From an uncultured Prevotellaceae bacterium (GTDB lineage: Bacteria; Bacteroidota; Bacteroidia; Bacteroidales; Bacteroidaceae), in assembly GCA_902789415.1 (NCBI GenBank), contig CADAOD010000013.1, positions 1 to 55,405 of the forward strand: a stretch of DNA of 55,405 nucleotides, written 5' to 3'. The notes below the pieces were generated by a model. The model was not told the origin of the DNA and did no database searches. It worked only from the letters and a program-made list of their open reading frames with translations. Each line of letters opens with the position of its first letter. Position 1 is the stretch's first letter. Shown in pieces: positions 6,632 to 14,708 of this stretch. The position numbers and the translations under genes were made by a program.

Positions 6632-7905
6632 AACAGCGCGTAGAAAAGATGAAGCAGGAGATGCAGGATGTGGTGGAGAACAACATTCTGCGTTTCTGGA
6701 TGGACCAGATGATGGATTGCGAACATGGTGGCTTTTACGGCCGGATGGCTGGTAATGGCGAGTTGCACCCTGAGGCTGAGAAGGGCGCTATCCTGAATGC
6801 CCGTATATTGTGGTCGTTCTCGGCTGCTTTCCGTGTGCTGAAGCATCCTGAGTACTTAGAGGCTGCTACCCGTGCCAAAGACTATATCATAGAGCATTTT
6901 ATTGACCAGGAGTATGGTGGCGTGTACTGGAGCGTAGATTACGAAGGAAACCCGCTGGACACCAAGAAGCAGTTCTACGCCATTGGCTTTGTGATCTATG
7001 GCTTGACGGAATATGCCCGCGCTACTGGCGACAGAGAGGCGCTGGACTATGCCCTGGAGCTGTACGAGTGCATAGAGGAGCACGCCTTTGACAGCGTGCA
7101 TAACGGCTATATTGAGGCCTGCACACGCGAGTGGGGCGAGATAGCGGATATGCGCTTGTCGGAGCTGGATGCCAACTACCCCAAATCGCAGAATACCCAC
7201 TTGCACATTATCGAGCCATACACCAATCTTCTCAGGTGCTTGAAAGAGATGCAAGCCCAGGAAACCTGCGATTATGTACCTGCTTTAGGCGCTGTGTTGC
7301 CAGTGGGCGTGAGTGTGCCTCAGGAGGTAGTTGACAGGGTAGCTGGCTCTGTGAGAAACTTGATAGAAATATTTACAGATAAGATACTGAATGCCGAGAC
7401 CAATCACCTGGATTTGTTCTTTGAGATGGACTGGACCCGTGGGGCCGGTCACTTGGAGAGCTATGGGCACGATATAGAGTGTTCGTGGCTGATGCATGAG
7501 GCAGCCTTGGTATTAGGAGATGCCCAGGTGCTGGCTAAGGTAGAGCCTATTGTACAGGCTGTGGCTAAGGCCTCGGAGAAGGGCTTGAATGCTGATGGCT
7601 CGATGATACACGAGGCGAACTTAGATACAGGCCATGTGGATGATGACCTGCACTGGTGGGTACAGGCCGAGAATGTGGTAGGCTGGTATAATATCTGGCA
7701 GCATTTTGGCGATGAAGAGGCGCTTAATCGTGCTGAAAAATGTTGGCATTATATTAAAGAACAACTGATAGACTGGAACCATGGCGAGTGGTACTGGAGC
7801 AGGCATGCCAATGGCGTGTTGAACACGGTAGATGATAAGGCAGGCTTTTGGAAGTGCCCGTATCATAACTCGCGCATGTGTTTAGAAATCATCGAGCGCT
7901 CGTAA
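6628..7905 (+). CDS. Cellobiose 2-epimerase (AGE family), mannobiose to mannosylglucose
   Basis: Epimerises the reducing-end sugar of beta-1,4-disaccharides; here it probably turns mannobiose into mannosylglucose for the GH130 enzyme. An (alpha/alpha)6 barrel is expected. Visible family motifs are NTHLHIIEPYTNLL (His191/His193), SYGHDIECSWL (His281) and KCPYHNSRM (His413), which match the three catalytic histidines of the family. At 425 aa it is longer than the usual 390-400; residues about 208-235 look like an insertion between barrel helices (ending PVGVSVPQEVV). The ATGA overlap with the transporter stop fixes the start. The gene ends the operon before a strong terminator. Confidence 0.93.
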   Translation: MKQRVEKMKQEMQDVVENNILRFWMDQMMDCEHGGFYGRMAGNGELHPEAEKGAILNARILWSFSAAFRVLKHPEYLEAATRAKDYIIEHFIDQEYGGVYWSVDYEGNPLDTKKQFYAIGFVIYGLTEYARATGDREALDYALELYECIEEHAFDSVHNGYIEACTREWGEIADMRLSELDANYPKSQNTHLHIIEPYTNLLRCLKEMQAQETCDYVPALGAVLPVGVSVPQEVVDRVAGSVRNLIEIFTDKILNAETNHLDLFFEMDWTRGAGHLESYGHDIECSWLMHEAALVLGDAQVLAKVEPIVQAVAKASEKGLNADGSMIHEANLDTGHVDDDLHWWVQAENVVGWYNIWQHFGDEEALNRAEKCWHYIKEQLIDWNHGEWYWSRHANGVLNTVDDKAGFWKCPYHNSRMCLEIIERS

Positions 7906-7944
7906 AAAAATCCGCCAGAGAATTTGGTACTTTGGCGGATTTTT
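7906..7944. terminator. Bidirectional-looking terminator after the mannan operon
   Basis: AAAAATCCGCCA (7906-7917) pairs perfectly with TGGCGGATTTTT (7933-7944) around a 15-nt loop, so the T-run follows the GC stem on either strand. It directly follows the epimerase stop. Confidence 0.85.
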
Positions 7945-7954
7945 CGTACCTTTG
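7923..7954 (+). promoter_or_regulatory. Promoter of the PafA-like gene, nested in the terminator
   Basis: The -33 TTTG (7923-7926) lies in the terminator loop. After a 20-nt spacer comes the -7 box TACCTTTG (7947-7954). The ATG at 7964 is only 10 nt further on, so the mRNA leader must be very short. Confidence 0.75.
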
Positions 7955-7963
7955 CGCCAAGTT

Positions 7964-9478
7964 ATGAGAAGATTGATACTATTCGTTGCATTGGCGTTGT
8001 GCTATATGCTTGATATACAGGCACAAACGCAGTTTAACGAGCGCCCTAAGCTCGTGGTTGGAATCGTAGTTGATCAGATGCGTTGGGATTATCTCGGCAG
8101 GTATTACAACCAGTATCAGGAGGACGGACTGAAGCGCCTCATTAACCAAGGATACTCATGTAATAACTGCCTTATTAATTATCTGCCCACCGTAACTGCT
8201 ATCGGACATACAAGCGCTTATACAGGTTCAACCCCCGCCTTTCACGGTATCTGTGGTAACAGCTTTTACAAGAACGGCGTGAAGATAAGTAGTTGCGAGG
8301 ATCACGATGTGACTACCGTGGGCAGCAACAAGAAAGATGCTTCGTCGCCCGTAAACCTGTTGGCTAACACCATTGGCGACCAGCTGCGACTGCATACTGA
8401 CTTTAAGTCGAAGGTGATTGGTGTGAGCTACAAGGACCGCGCAGCCATTCTGCCTGCCGGACGTAGTGCCAACGCTGCCTATTGGATTGATACCAAAGCC
8501 GGTCAGTTTATCAGTAGCACCTGGTATATGGACGAGCTGCCCCAGTGGGCCAAGGATTATAACGCCCAGCTGAAGAAAAACAAGGAGCTGAAGAAGGTGG
8601 GTAAGGACGTAGGACTGTATCCATTGTGTGGTCATATCACTGCTGATATGGCCATTGCTGCTTTAAAAGGCGAACAGCTTGGTAAAGGTGAAGAGACCGA
8701 TATGCTGTGTATCAGTTTCTCGCAGACAGATGTGATTGGGCATGAGTTCGGTACCCGTGGTGAGCATACCGACGAGGCTTACCTGGAACTGGATAAGGAT
8801 ATTGCCAAACTGCTGAAGGCTTTTGATGAGCAGGTGGGCGAGGGGAACTACCTGGTGTTCCTGACTGCCGACCATGGTGGTGCGCATAACTTTAAGTTTA
8901 TGGAAGACCACAAACTGAATGGCGGTGCCTTTAAGTTTGATGAGGAATATGTAGTTGAGGCAGCCAAGCGTGTGAGTGAGCGTTTGCACCTGACCAAGAA
9001 TATCATTAAGGACTGCTTGGATTACCGATTGGTACTGGATAAGGATGCTATCCGTGAGCAGGGACTGGATGAAGAGAAAGTGCGCGATGTGATTGTAGAG
9101 GAACTGCTGAAGGTGCCCCACGTATCATTCGCCTGCGACTTTAAGAAGGCTGCTACAGCCCCCATCCCCGCATTCCTGAAGGAACGGGTGCTGAAGGGTT
9201 ATCACCACGATCGTTCGGGCGATATCATCTTTATGGTTGAGCCAGGCTGGTATTCGTTCAACAGCAAATATTCGTCGCCCATCGGTACTACCCATGGCGA
9301 GTGGAACCCATACGATGCCCACATACCCCTGCTGTTCTACGGCTGGAAGGTAAAGCATGGCGAAACCAGCCGCGAGGTACACATTACCGACATTGCGCCC
9401 ACCATATGCCACAAGCTGCACATACAGCAGACAAACGCCTGTGTGGGTGAGCCAATCACAGAGGTGATGGGTGAGTAA
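7964..9478 (+). CDS. PafA-like alkaline phosphatase-superfamily protein, secreted
   Basis: Phosphomonoesterase/phosphodiesterase of the alkaline phosphatase superfamily, 504 aa. A signal peptide (MRRLILFVALALCYMLDIQA) sends it to the periplasm. Metal-site motifs are VVDQMRWDY (Asp37) and TADHGG with later His residues; the nucleophile is probably Thr78 in LPTVTAIGHT, as in NPP/PafA enzymes. GVSYKDRAAIL carries the Lys and Arg seen in PafA-type monoesterases. A TTG at 7952 would give four more residues but overlaps the -7 promoter box, so ATG 7964 is chosen. It forms its own unit between the mannan operon and nuo. Confidence 0.85.
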   Translation: MRRLILFVALALCYMLDIQAQTQFNERPKLVVGIVVDQMRWDYLGRYYNQYQEDGLKRLINQGYSCNNCLINYLPTVTAIGHTSAYTGSTPAFHGICGNSFYKNGVKISSCEDHDVTTVGSNKKDASSPVNLLANTIGDQLRLHTDFKSKVIGVSYKDRAAILPAGRSANAAYWIDTKAGQFISSTWYMDELPQWAKDYNAQLKKNKELKKVGKDVGLYPLCGHITADMAIAALKGEQLGKGEETDMLCISFSQTDVIGHEFGTRGEHTDEAYLELDKDIAKLLKAFDEQVGEGNYLVFLTADHGGAHNFKFMEDHKLNGGAFKFDEEYVVEAAKRVSERLHLTKNIIKDCLDYRLVLDKDAIREQGLDEEKVRDVIVEELLKVPHVSFACDFKKAATAPIPAFLKERVLKGYHHDRSGDIIFMVEPGWYSFNSKYSSPIGTTHGEWNPYDAHIPLLFYGWKVKHGETSREVHITDIAPTICHKLHIQQTNACVGEPITEVMGE

Positions 9479-9533
9479 CACTACTTGAATGAAAATAATT
9501 AAAACATTAATAAATAATTATAGTTAGCTTTTT

Positions 9534-9884
9534 ATGAACTTTACTTTGTTAATTACCGTCTTGGTGACGGCTATTACATTGGTGGTAGCGGCTTACGTGA
9601 TGGCCAAGCTGTTGGGACCAAGGTCCTACGCTAAGGTCAAGGGTGAGCCGTATGAGAGCGGTATTCCTACCCGTGGCAGCTCGTGGTTGCCTGTATCGGT
9701 AGGTTTCTATCTCTTTGCCATCTTGTTCCTCATGTTCGATGTGGAAACGGTGTTTCTGTATCCATGGGCTGTGGTAGTGAAGGAGTTCGGCGCAATGGCT
9801 CTGCTTAGCATCGGCTTCTTCTTAGTAGTTCTGGTATTAGGCTTGGCTTATGCCTGGCGGAAAGGAGACTTAGAATGGAAGTAA
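9534..9884 (+). CDS. nuoA: NADH-quinone oxidoreductase subunit A
   Basis: Membrane-arm subunit with three transmembrane helices, 116 aa. The signature KGEPYESGIPTRGSSW loop carries the conserved Glu, and the acidic LFDVETVFLYPW helix is intact. First gene of a ten-gene nuo operon; its end overlaps nuoB by 10 bp. The 55 bp upstream hold only a weak promoter match (TAGCTTTT near 9523), so some readthrough from the phosphatase gene is possible. Confidence 0.95.
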   Translation: MNFTLLITVLVTAITLVVAAYVMAKLLGPRSYAKVKGEPYESGIPTRGSSWLPVSVGFYLFAILFLMFDVETVFLYPWAVVVKEFGAMALLSIGFFLVVLVLGLAYAWRKGDLEWK

Positions 9885-10588
9885 GAAAGCCCCACATCAA
9901 GAGCATTCCTTACGAGGAGTGGAACGACAACGAGTCGTTGGAGAAGATTATCGACGAGCTGCATGAGGGTGGCGTAAACGTGGTTACAGGTTCGTTGGAC
10001 CAATTGATTAACTGGGGACGTAGTAACTCACTGTGGTCGCTGACTTTTGCTACATCGTGCTGTGGTATTGAGTTTATGGCTTGCGGTTGCTCACGTTACG
10101 ACTTTGCCCGATTTGGTTTCGAGGTAACACGTAACTCACCACGACAGGCCGACCTGATTATGTGTGCAGGTACCATCACCCACAAGATGGCCCCAGCCCT
10201 GAAGCGTTTGTACGACCAAATGGCTGAGCCTAAGTATGTGGTGGCTGTTGGTGGATGCGCCATCAGCGGTGGTCCTTTCAAGTCGAGCTACCATGTGGTA
10301 AAGGGCATCGAGGAGATTGTGCCCGTGGATGTGTTCATCCCTGGCTGTCCCCCACGTCCAGAGGCTATCATGTATGGTATGATGCAGCTGCAGCGTAAGG
10401 TGAAGGTAGAGAAATTCTTTGGAGGTGCAAACCACAAGCAGACCGCTGAGGAGCGCGAGCTGGGTGTATCGAACGAGGAGTTGACATTCCGTAACAACCT
10501 GGGTGATCATCGTAGAGAGCCAATCGTGGTAACAAACGTGCCCGAGGATTTTGTTAAGGAGTTAAAGAAAGAGGAGGACAAGGCATGA
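9875..10588 (+). CDS. nuoB: NADH-quinone oxidoreductase subunit B
   Basis: Carries the terminal N2 [4Fe-4S] cluster that hands electrons to the quinone. The ligands are visible as the adjacent Cys62-Cys63 (TSCCGIEFMACG), Cys128 (VAVGGCAISGG) and Cys158 (FIPGCPPRPEA). At 237 aa it is slightly long because of a charged C-terminal tail of about 50 residues. It overlaps nuoA by 10 bp and nuoCD by 4 bp. Confidence 0.96.
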   Translation: MEVRKPHIKSIPYEEWNDNESLEKIIDELHEGGVNVVTGSLDQLINWGRSNSLWSLTFATSCCGIEFMACGCSRYDFARFGFEVTRNSPRQADLIMCAGTITHKMAPALKRLYDQMAEPKYVVAVGGCAISGGPFKSSYHVVKGIEEIVPVDVFIPGCPPRPEAIMYGMMQLQRKVKVEKFFGGANHKQTAEERELGVSNEELTFRNNLGDHRREPIVVTNVPEDFVKELKKEEDKA

Positions 10589-12198
10589 AATTAGAATTTT
10601 TGAGTTTTGATTTTGACAAGTTCGCCTCGGAGATGCAGAACTTGAAGAGCAAGAAAGGCTTTGACTATCTTGTGACTATCGTAGGTGAAGATTTCGGTGG
10701 CGAGGAAGGTCTGGGTTGTGTGTATATCCTTGAGAATACCAACACCCACGAGCGTTGCAGCGTAAAGATGCTGGCCAGAACTAAGGTTTGTGGCGATGGC
10801 ATGTCATCAAATGGCACCGGCGAGACCGACGGACAGCTGATTCCATACATTCCAACCGTATCAAATATCTGGCGTGTAGCTGAGCTGTTGGAGCGCGAGG
10901 TTTACGACTTCTTTGGTATCGTGTTCCTGGGTCATAAGGATATGCGCCGTTTGTTCCTGCGTAGCGACTTTAAGGGTCACCCCTTCCGTAAGGACTGGGA
11001 GTTTAACGATAAGTACACCCTGGAGGATGATGTAGAGCCTAACTACGGACTGGAGTACTACCTGGATAAGGATGGTAACCTGCAGTGCAAGCAGAACAAA
11101 CTGTTTGAGGCTGATGACTATGTGATTAACATCGGACCACAGCACCCTGCTACCCACGGTGTGCTGCGTTTGCAGACTGTGCTGGACGGTGAGACCGTGA
11201 AGCGCATCTATCCTCACTTTGGTTATATCCATCGTGGTATCGAGAAGATGTGGGAGGGTATGACCTATCCTCAGACACTGGCTCTGACCGACCGACTGAA
11301 CTACCTGGGTGCTATGCAGCACCGTCATGCACTGGTAGGTGTGATTGAGGAGGCTATGGAGGTTGAGCTGACCGACCGTATTAAGTACATCCGTACCATT
11401 ATGGATGAGCTGCAGCGTTTGGACAGTCACCTGCTGTACACCTCGTGTGTGGCTCAGGACCTGGGTGCTCTGACTGCCTTCCTGTATGGTATGCGCGATC
11501 GTGAGCATGTGCTGAACTGTATGGAGGAGACCACCGGTGGACGTCTGATTCAGAACTATTATAGAATAGGTGGACTGCAGGACGATATCGATCCTAACTT
11601 TGTATCGAACGTAAAGGCACTGGTGAAGTACCTGCGCCCCATGATCAAGGAGTACATGGATGTGTTTGGTGATAACGTGATTACTCACAACCGACTGGAG
11701 AAGTGCGGACCAATGAGTAAGGAAGACTGTATCTCGTATGCAGTGACCGGTCCTGCCGGACGTGCTTCGGGTTGGAAGAGTGATGTACGTAAGAACCACC
11801 CATATGATATGTACGATAAGGTAGAGTGGGAGCAGTGCACACTGACTGGTTGCGACTCTATGGACCGCTACCTGGTTCACATCAACGAGATGTACCAGAG
11901 CTTGAATATCATCGAGCAGCTCATCGACAATATCCCTGAGGGTGACTTCTACGTGAAGCAGAAGCCTATCATCAAGGTGCCCGAGGGTCAGTGGTACTAC
12001 TCGGTTGAGGGTGTGGCTGGTGAGTTTGGTGTTTATCTCGACTCTCGTGGCGATAAGAGTCCTTACCGCATGAAGATGCGACCCATGGGACTCTCGCTGG
12101 TGGGTGCCTTCGACCCCATGTTGCGTGGACAGAAGATTGCCGACCTGATTGCCACTTGTGCTGCTATTGACGTTGTAATTCCTGATATTGATAGATAG
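10585..12198 (+). CDS. nuoCD: NADH-quinone oxidoreductase subunit C/D fusion
   Basis: One 537-aa protein. Residues about 1-150 are the NuoC (30 kDa) domain, ending in the RRLFLRSDFKGHPFRKDW motif. About 175-537 is the NuoD (49 kDa) domain, starting INIGPQHPATHGVLR and including YIHRGIEKMWEG and the quinone-site region. The domain ends in the usual FDPMLRG and CAAIDVVIPDIDR. The fusion is common in Bacteroidetes and enterobacteria. Together with NuoB it forms the quinone-reducing module. Confidence 0.96.
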   Translation: MKLEFLSFDFDKFASEMQNLKSKKGFDYLVTIVGEDFGGEEGLGCVYILENTNTHERCSVKMLARTKVCGDGMSSNGTGETDGQLIPYIPTVSNIWRVAELLEREVYDFFGIVFLGHKDMRRLFLRSDFKGHPFRKDWEFNDKYTLEDDVEPNYGLEYYLDKDGNLQCKQNKLFEADDYVINIGPQHPATHGVLRLQTVLDGETVKRIYPHFGYIHRGIEKMWEGMTYPQTLALTDRLNYLGAMQHRHALVGVIEEAMEVELTDRIKYIRTIMDELQRLDSHLLYTSCVAQDLGALTAFLYGMRDREHVLNCMEETTGGRLIQNYYRIGGLQDDIDPNFVSNVKALVKYLRPMIKEYMDVFGDNVITHNRLEKCGPMSKEDCISYAVTGPAGRASGWKSDVRKNHPYDMYDKVEWEQCTLTGCDSMDRYLVHINEMYQSLNIIEQLIDNIPEGDFYVKQKPIIKVPEGQWYYSVEGVAGEFGVYLDSRGDKSPYRMKMRPMGLSLVGAFDPMLRGQKIADLIATCAAIDVVIPDIDR

Positions 12199-12200
12199 TT

Positions 12201-13289
12201 ATGTTCGATTTTTCTATATTTACGACATGGTTCGACGCTCTCCTGCGCGAGACACTTGGCTTGGGAGATTTCTGGTCGATATTGATTGAATGCGTGCTGG
12301 TTGGCGCTGGTATCCTGGTTGGATATGCGCTGATTGCCATGCTGATGATTATGATGGAGCGCTGGGTATGCGCTTACTTCCAGTGCCGACTGGGACCTAC
12401 ACGTGTGGGTTTCCACGGTACCCTGCAGATCTTTGCCGATGTGCTGAAGATGCTCGTCAAGGAGATCTTCTTTGTGGATCGTGCCGATAAGCTGCTGTAT
12501 GCTGTAGCTCCACTGCTGGTAATCATTGCTTCGGTAGGAACATTCAGTTTCCTGCCTTGGAACAATGGTGCCCATGTGCTCGACTTTAATGTAGGTATCT
12601 TCCTGGTAACAGCCATCTCATCAATTGGTGTGGTAGGTATCTTCCTGGCTGGTTGGGCATCGAACAACAAGTACTCGGTGGTTTCGGCCATGCGTGCTGC
12701 TGTTCAGATAATCTCGTACGAGATGTCGCTCTGCCTCTGTTTGATTACCGCTGTGATCCTGACAGGTACCATGCAGATGAGTGGTATCGTAGAGGCCCAG
12801 ACAGGTGCCTTTAAGTGGTTGATTTTCCAGGGCCATATCCCTGCCATCATCGCTTTCATGGTGTTCCTGATTGCTGGTAATGCCGAGGCAAACCGTGGTC
12901 CCTTTGATATGGCTGAGGCTGAGAGTGAGTTGACTGCCGGTCACCACACTGAGTACTCGGGTATGGGCTTTGGTTTCTTCTACTTAGCTGAGTTCCTGAA
13001 CCTGTTTATCATCGCTGGATTGGCTTCGGCTGTATTCCTGGGTGGTTGGGCTCCTATCAACATTGGTGTGGATGCCTTTGATACCGTGATGAACTACATC
13101 CCCGGTATTGTATGGTTCTTTGGCAAGACCCTGCTGGTGGTTTGGTTGCTGATGTGGGTGAAGTGGACTTTCCCACGCCTGCGTATCGACCAAATTCTGA
13201 AGCTGGAGTGGAAGTACTTGATGCCTCTGGGACTTATCAACCTGGTAATTATGACTGTTGTTGTGGCCCTGGGCCTATATATTAAATAA
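12201..13289 (+). CDS. nuoH: NADH-quinone oxidoreductase subunit H
   Basis: Membrane subunit that joins the two arms and helps form the quinone chamber; 362 aa with about 8 helices. Conserved stretches include MMERWVCAYFQCRLGPTRVG, FDMAEAESELTAGHHTEYSG (the acidic quinone-site loop) and the WVKWTFPRLRIDQ end. It begins 2 nt after nuoCD. Confidence 0.96.
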   Translation: MFDFSIFTTWFDALLRETLGLGDFWSILIECVLVGAGILVGYALIAMLMIMMERWVCAYFQCRLGPTRVGFHGTLQIFADVLKMLVKEIFFVDRADKLLYAVAPLLVIIASVGTFSFLPWNNGAHVLDFNVGIFLVTAISSIGVVGIFLAGWASNNKYSVVSAMRAAVQIISYEMSLCLCLITAVILTGTMQMSGIVEAQTGAFKWLIFQGHIPAIIAFMVFLIAGNAEANRGPFDMAEAESELTAGHHTEYSGMGFGFFYLAEFLNLFIIAGLASAVFLGGWAPINIGVDAFDTVMNYIPGIVWFFGKTLLVVWLLMWVKWTFPRLRIDQILKLEWKYLMPLGLINLVIMTVVVALGLYIK

Positions 13290-13298
13290 GGTATAGCA

Positions 13299-13844
13299 AT
13301 GGAAGATAACAAAACATATTTCGGAGAAATCGGACACGGCCTGAAGACTTTGGCTACAGGTATGAAGATTACTTGGAAGGAGTATTTCAAGGATTTCTTC
13401 ACCAATAAGTCGACAGAGCAGTATCCCGAAAACCGCAAGACTACACTGCACGTATCAAAGCGTCATCGTGGTCGCTTGACCTTTAAGCGCAACGAGGATG
13501 GCAGCTACAAGTGTACCGCTTGCACATTGTGCGAAAAAGCCTGTCCTAACGGAACCATCAAGATTACTGCCCACATGGCCGAGGATCCTGAGACAGGTAA
13601 GAAAAAGAAGGTGCTGGATGATTACGCGTACGACCTGGGCGACTGCATGTTCTGCCAGTTGTGTACTAACGCCTGCAACTTTGATGCTATTGAGTTTACA
13701 AACGACTTTGAGAACGCTGTGTTCGACCGCTCGCGTCTGGTGCTCCACCTGAACAAGGAGGTTTACCAGGGCGGATCGCTGCCTAACCTCATCAATGGTG
13801 GTGCCGAGTGGCAGGTCGGTAAGTTTAACACTAAAACCAAGTAA
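13299..13844 (+). CDS. nuoI: NADH-quinone oxidoreductase subunit I (2x[4Fe-4S] ferredoxin)
   Basis: Peripheral subunit that carries two [4Fe-4S] clusters (N6a/N6b) leading electrons to NuoB. Ligand sets are Cys72-75-78-82 (CTACTLCEKACP) and Cys116-119-122-126 (CMFCQLCTNAC). Length is 181 aa. Since NuoEFG are absent, this or NuoB would be the entry point for whatever donor the complex uses. Confidence 0.95.
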   Translation: MEDNKTYFGEIGHGLKTLATGMKITWKEYFKDFFTNKSTEQYPENRKTTLHVSKRHRGRLTFKRNEDGSYKCTACTLCEKACPNGTIKITAHMAEDPETGKKKKVLDDYAYDLGDCMFCQLCTNACNFDAIEFTNDFENAVFDRSRLVLHLNKEVYQGGSLPNLINGGAEWQVGKFNTKTK

Positions 13845-13850
13845 CGCATT

Positions 13851-14366
13851 ATGGGTAATACAGTTATGTTTATCATTCTCGCGGTATTCATCATTGCCTC
13901 GGCACTGATGTGTGTTACCACGACGAAGATTATGCGAGCCGCAACATTTATGTTGTTTGTGCTCTTTGGTGTGGCAGGTATCTACTTCCTGCTGGATTAC
14001 ACCTTCCTTGGAGCCGCTCAGATCTCAGTATATGCCGGAGGCGTTACGATGATCTATGTGTTTGCCATCCAGTTGGTAAGCAAGCGTACTCTGCAGGGTT
14101 TGGAGGAGCGAGTTAAGAGTAGCAAGATTATTACTGGCGCCCTGGCCGCTCTGGTCGGACTGGTGGTAGTAAGCTTGATTCTGCTGAAGACTGGTTTCTA
14201 TACACAGGAGATTGCTGGCGTAGAGGTACCTATGAAGGAGATTGGTACTGCGCTTGTTGGTTCGGGTAAATATCAGTATGTACTGCCTTTCGAGTTCATC
14301 TCAGTATTCCTGCTGGCATGTATCATCGGTGGCTTGGTTGTAGCAAGAAAGGAGGATAAAGCATGA
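13851..14366 (+). CDS. nuoJ: NADH-quinone oxidoreductase subunit J
   Basis: Membrane-arm subunit, 171 aa, five hydrophobic helices. The YAGGVTMIYVFAIQLV helix is the conserved segment with the pi-bulge region. It overlaps nuoK by 4 bp (ATGA). An AAGGAGG stretch near its end is well placed as a ribosome binding site for nuoK. Confidence 0.93.
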   Translation: MGNTVMFIILAVFIIASALMCVTTTKIMRAATFMLFVLFGVAGIYFLLDYTFLGAAQISVYAGGVTMIYVFAIQLVSKRTLQGLEERVKSSKIITGALAALVGLVVVSLILLKTGFYTQEIAGVEVPMKEIGTALVGSGKYQYVLPFEFISVFLLACIIGGLVVARKEDKA

Positions 14367-14671
14367 TTCCAGTAGAATGTTATTTCGCACTGAGTGCCCT
14401 GTTGTTCTTTATCGGTGTATATGGTTTCACTACACGTCGCAACCTGATTGCCATGCTCATCTCGGTTGAGCTGGTGCTGAACGCCGTAGATATCAACTTT
14501 GCCGCCATCAACCGCTTGCTTTATCCAAACGGTATGGAGGGCATGTTCATGACACTCTTCGTGATTGGTGTTGCTGCTGCCGAGAGTGCAGTGGCCATCG
14601 CTATTATCATCAACGTGTATCGCAAGTTTAAGAGCGACAGCGTTGAGGCTATCAAGAATATGAAACGATAG
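14363..14671 (+). CDS. nuoK: NADH-quinone oxidoreductase subunit K
   Basis: Small three-helix antiporter-like membrane subunit, 102 aa. The conserved proton-path Glu residues are in LISVELVLNAVDINF and GVAAAESAVAIAI. The ATGA overlap with nuoJ and an AAGGAGG 7 nt upstream fix the start. After its stop comes a 7-bp repeat array and then nuoL. Confidence 0.95.
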   Translation: MIPVECYFALSALLFFIGVYGFTTRRNLIAMLISVELVLNAVDINFAAINRLLYPNGMEGMFMTLFVIGVAAAESAVAIAIIINVYRKFKSDSVEAIKNMKR

Positions 14672-14677
14672 TAGGAA

Positions 14678-14705
14678 ATTGAAAATTGATAATTGATAAT
14701 TGAAA
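14678..14705 (+). repeat. 7-bp repeat array between nuoK and nuoL
   Basis: Four heptamers in a row: ATTGAAA, ATTGATA, ATTGATA, ATTGAAA, then GTTATG, whose ATG starts nuoL. The array fills nearly the whole gap between the two genes. Confidence 0.85.
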
Positions 14706-14708
14706 GTT

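Noticed and set aside
9479-9533. Strong promoter before nuoA
   Set aside because: Only TAGCTTTT without a placed -33 box; not good enough to list as a feature.
10861-11880. Minus-strand frame of 339 codons inside nuoCD
   Set aside because: Antisense shadow of a well conserved gene; composition is His/Gln/Thr/Leu-rich without domain motifs.
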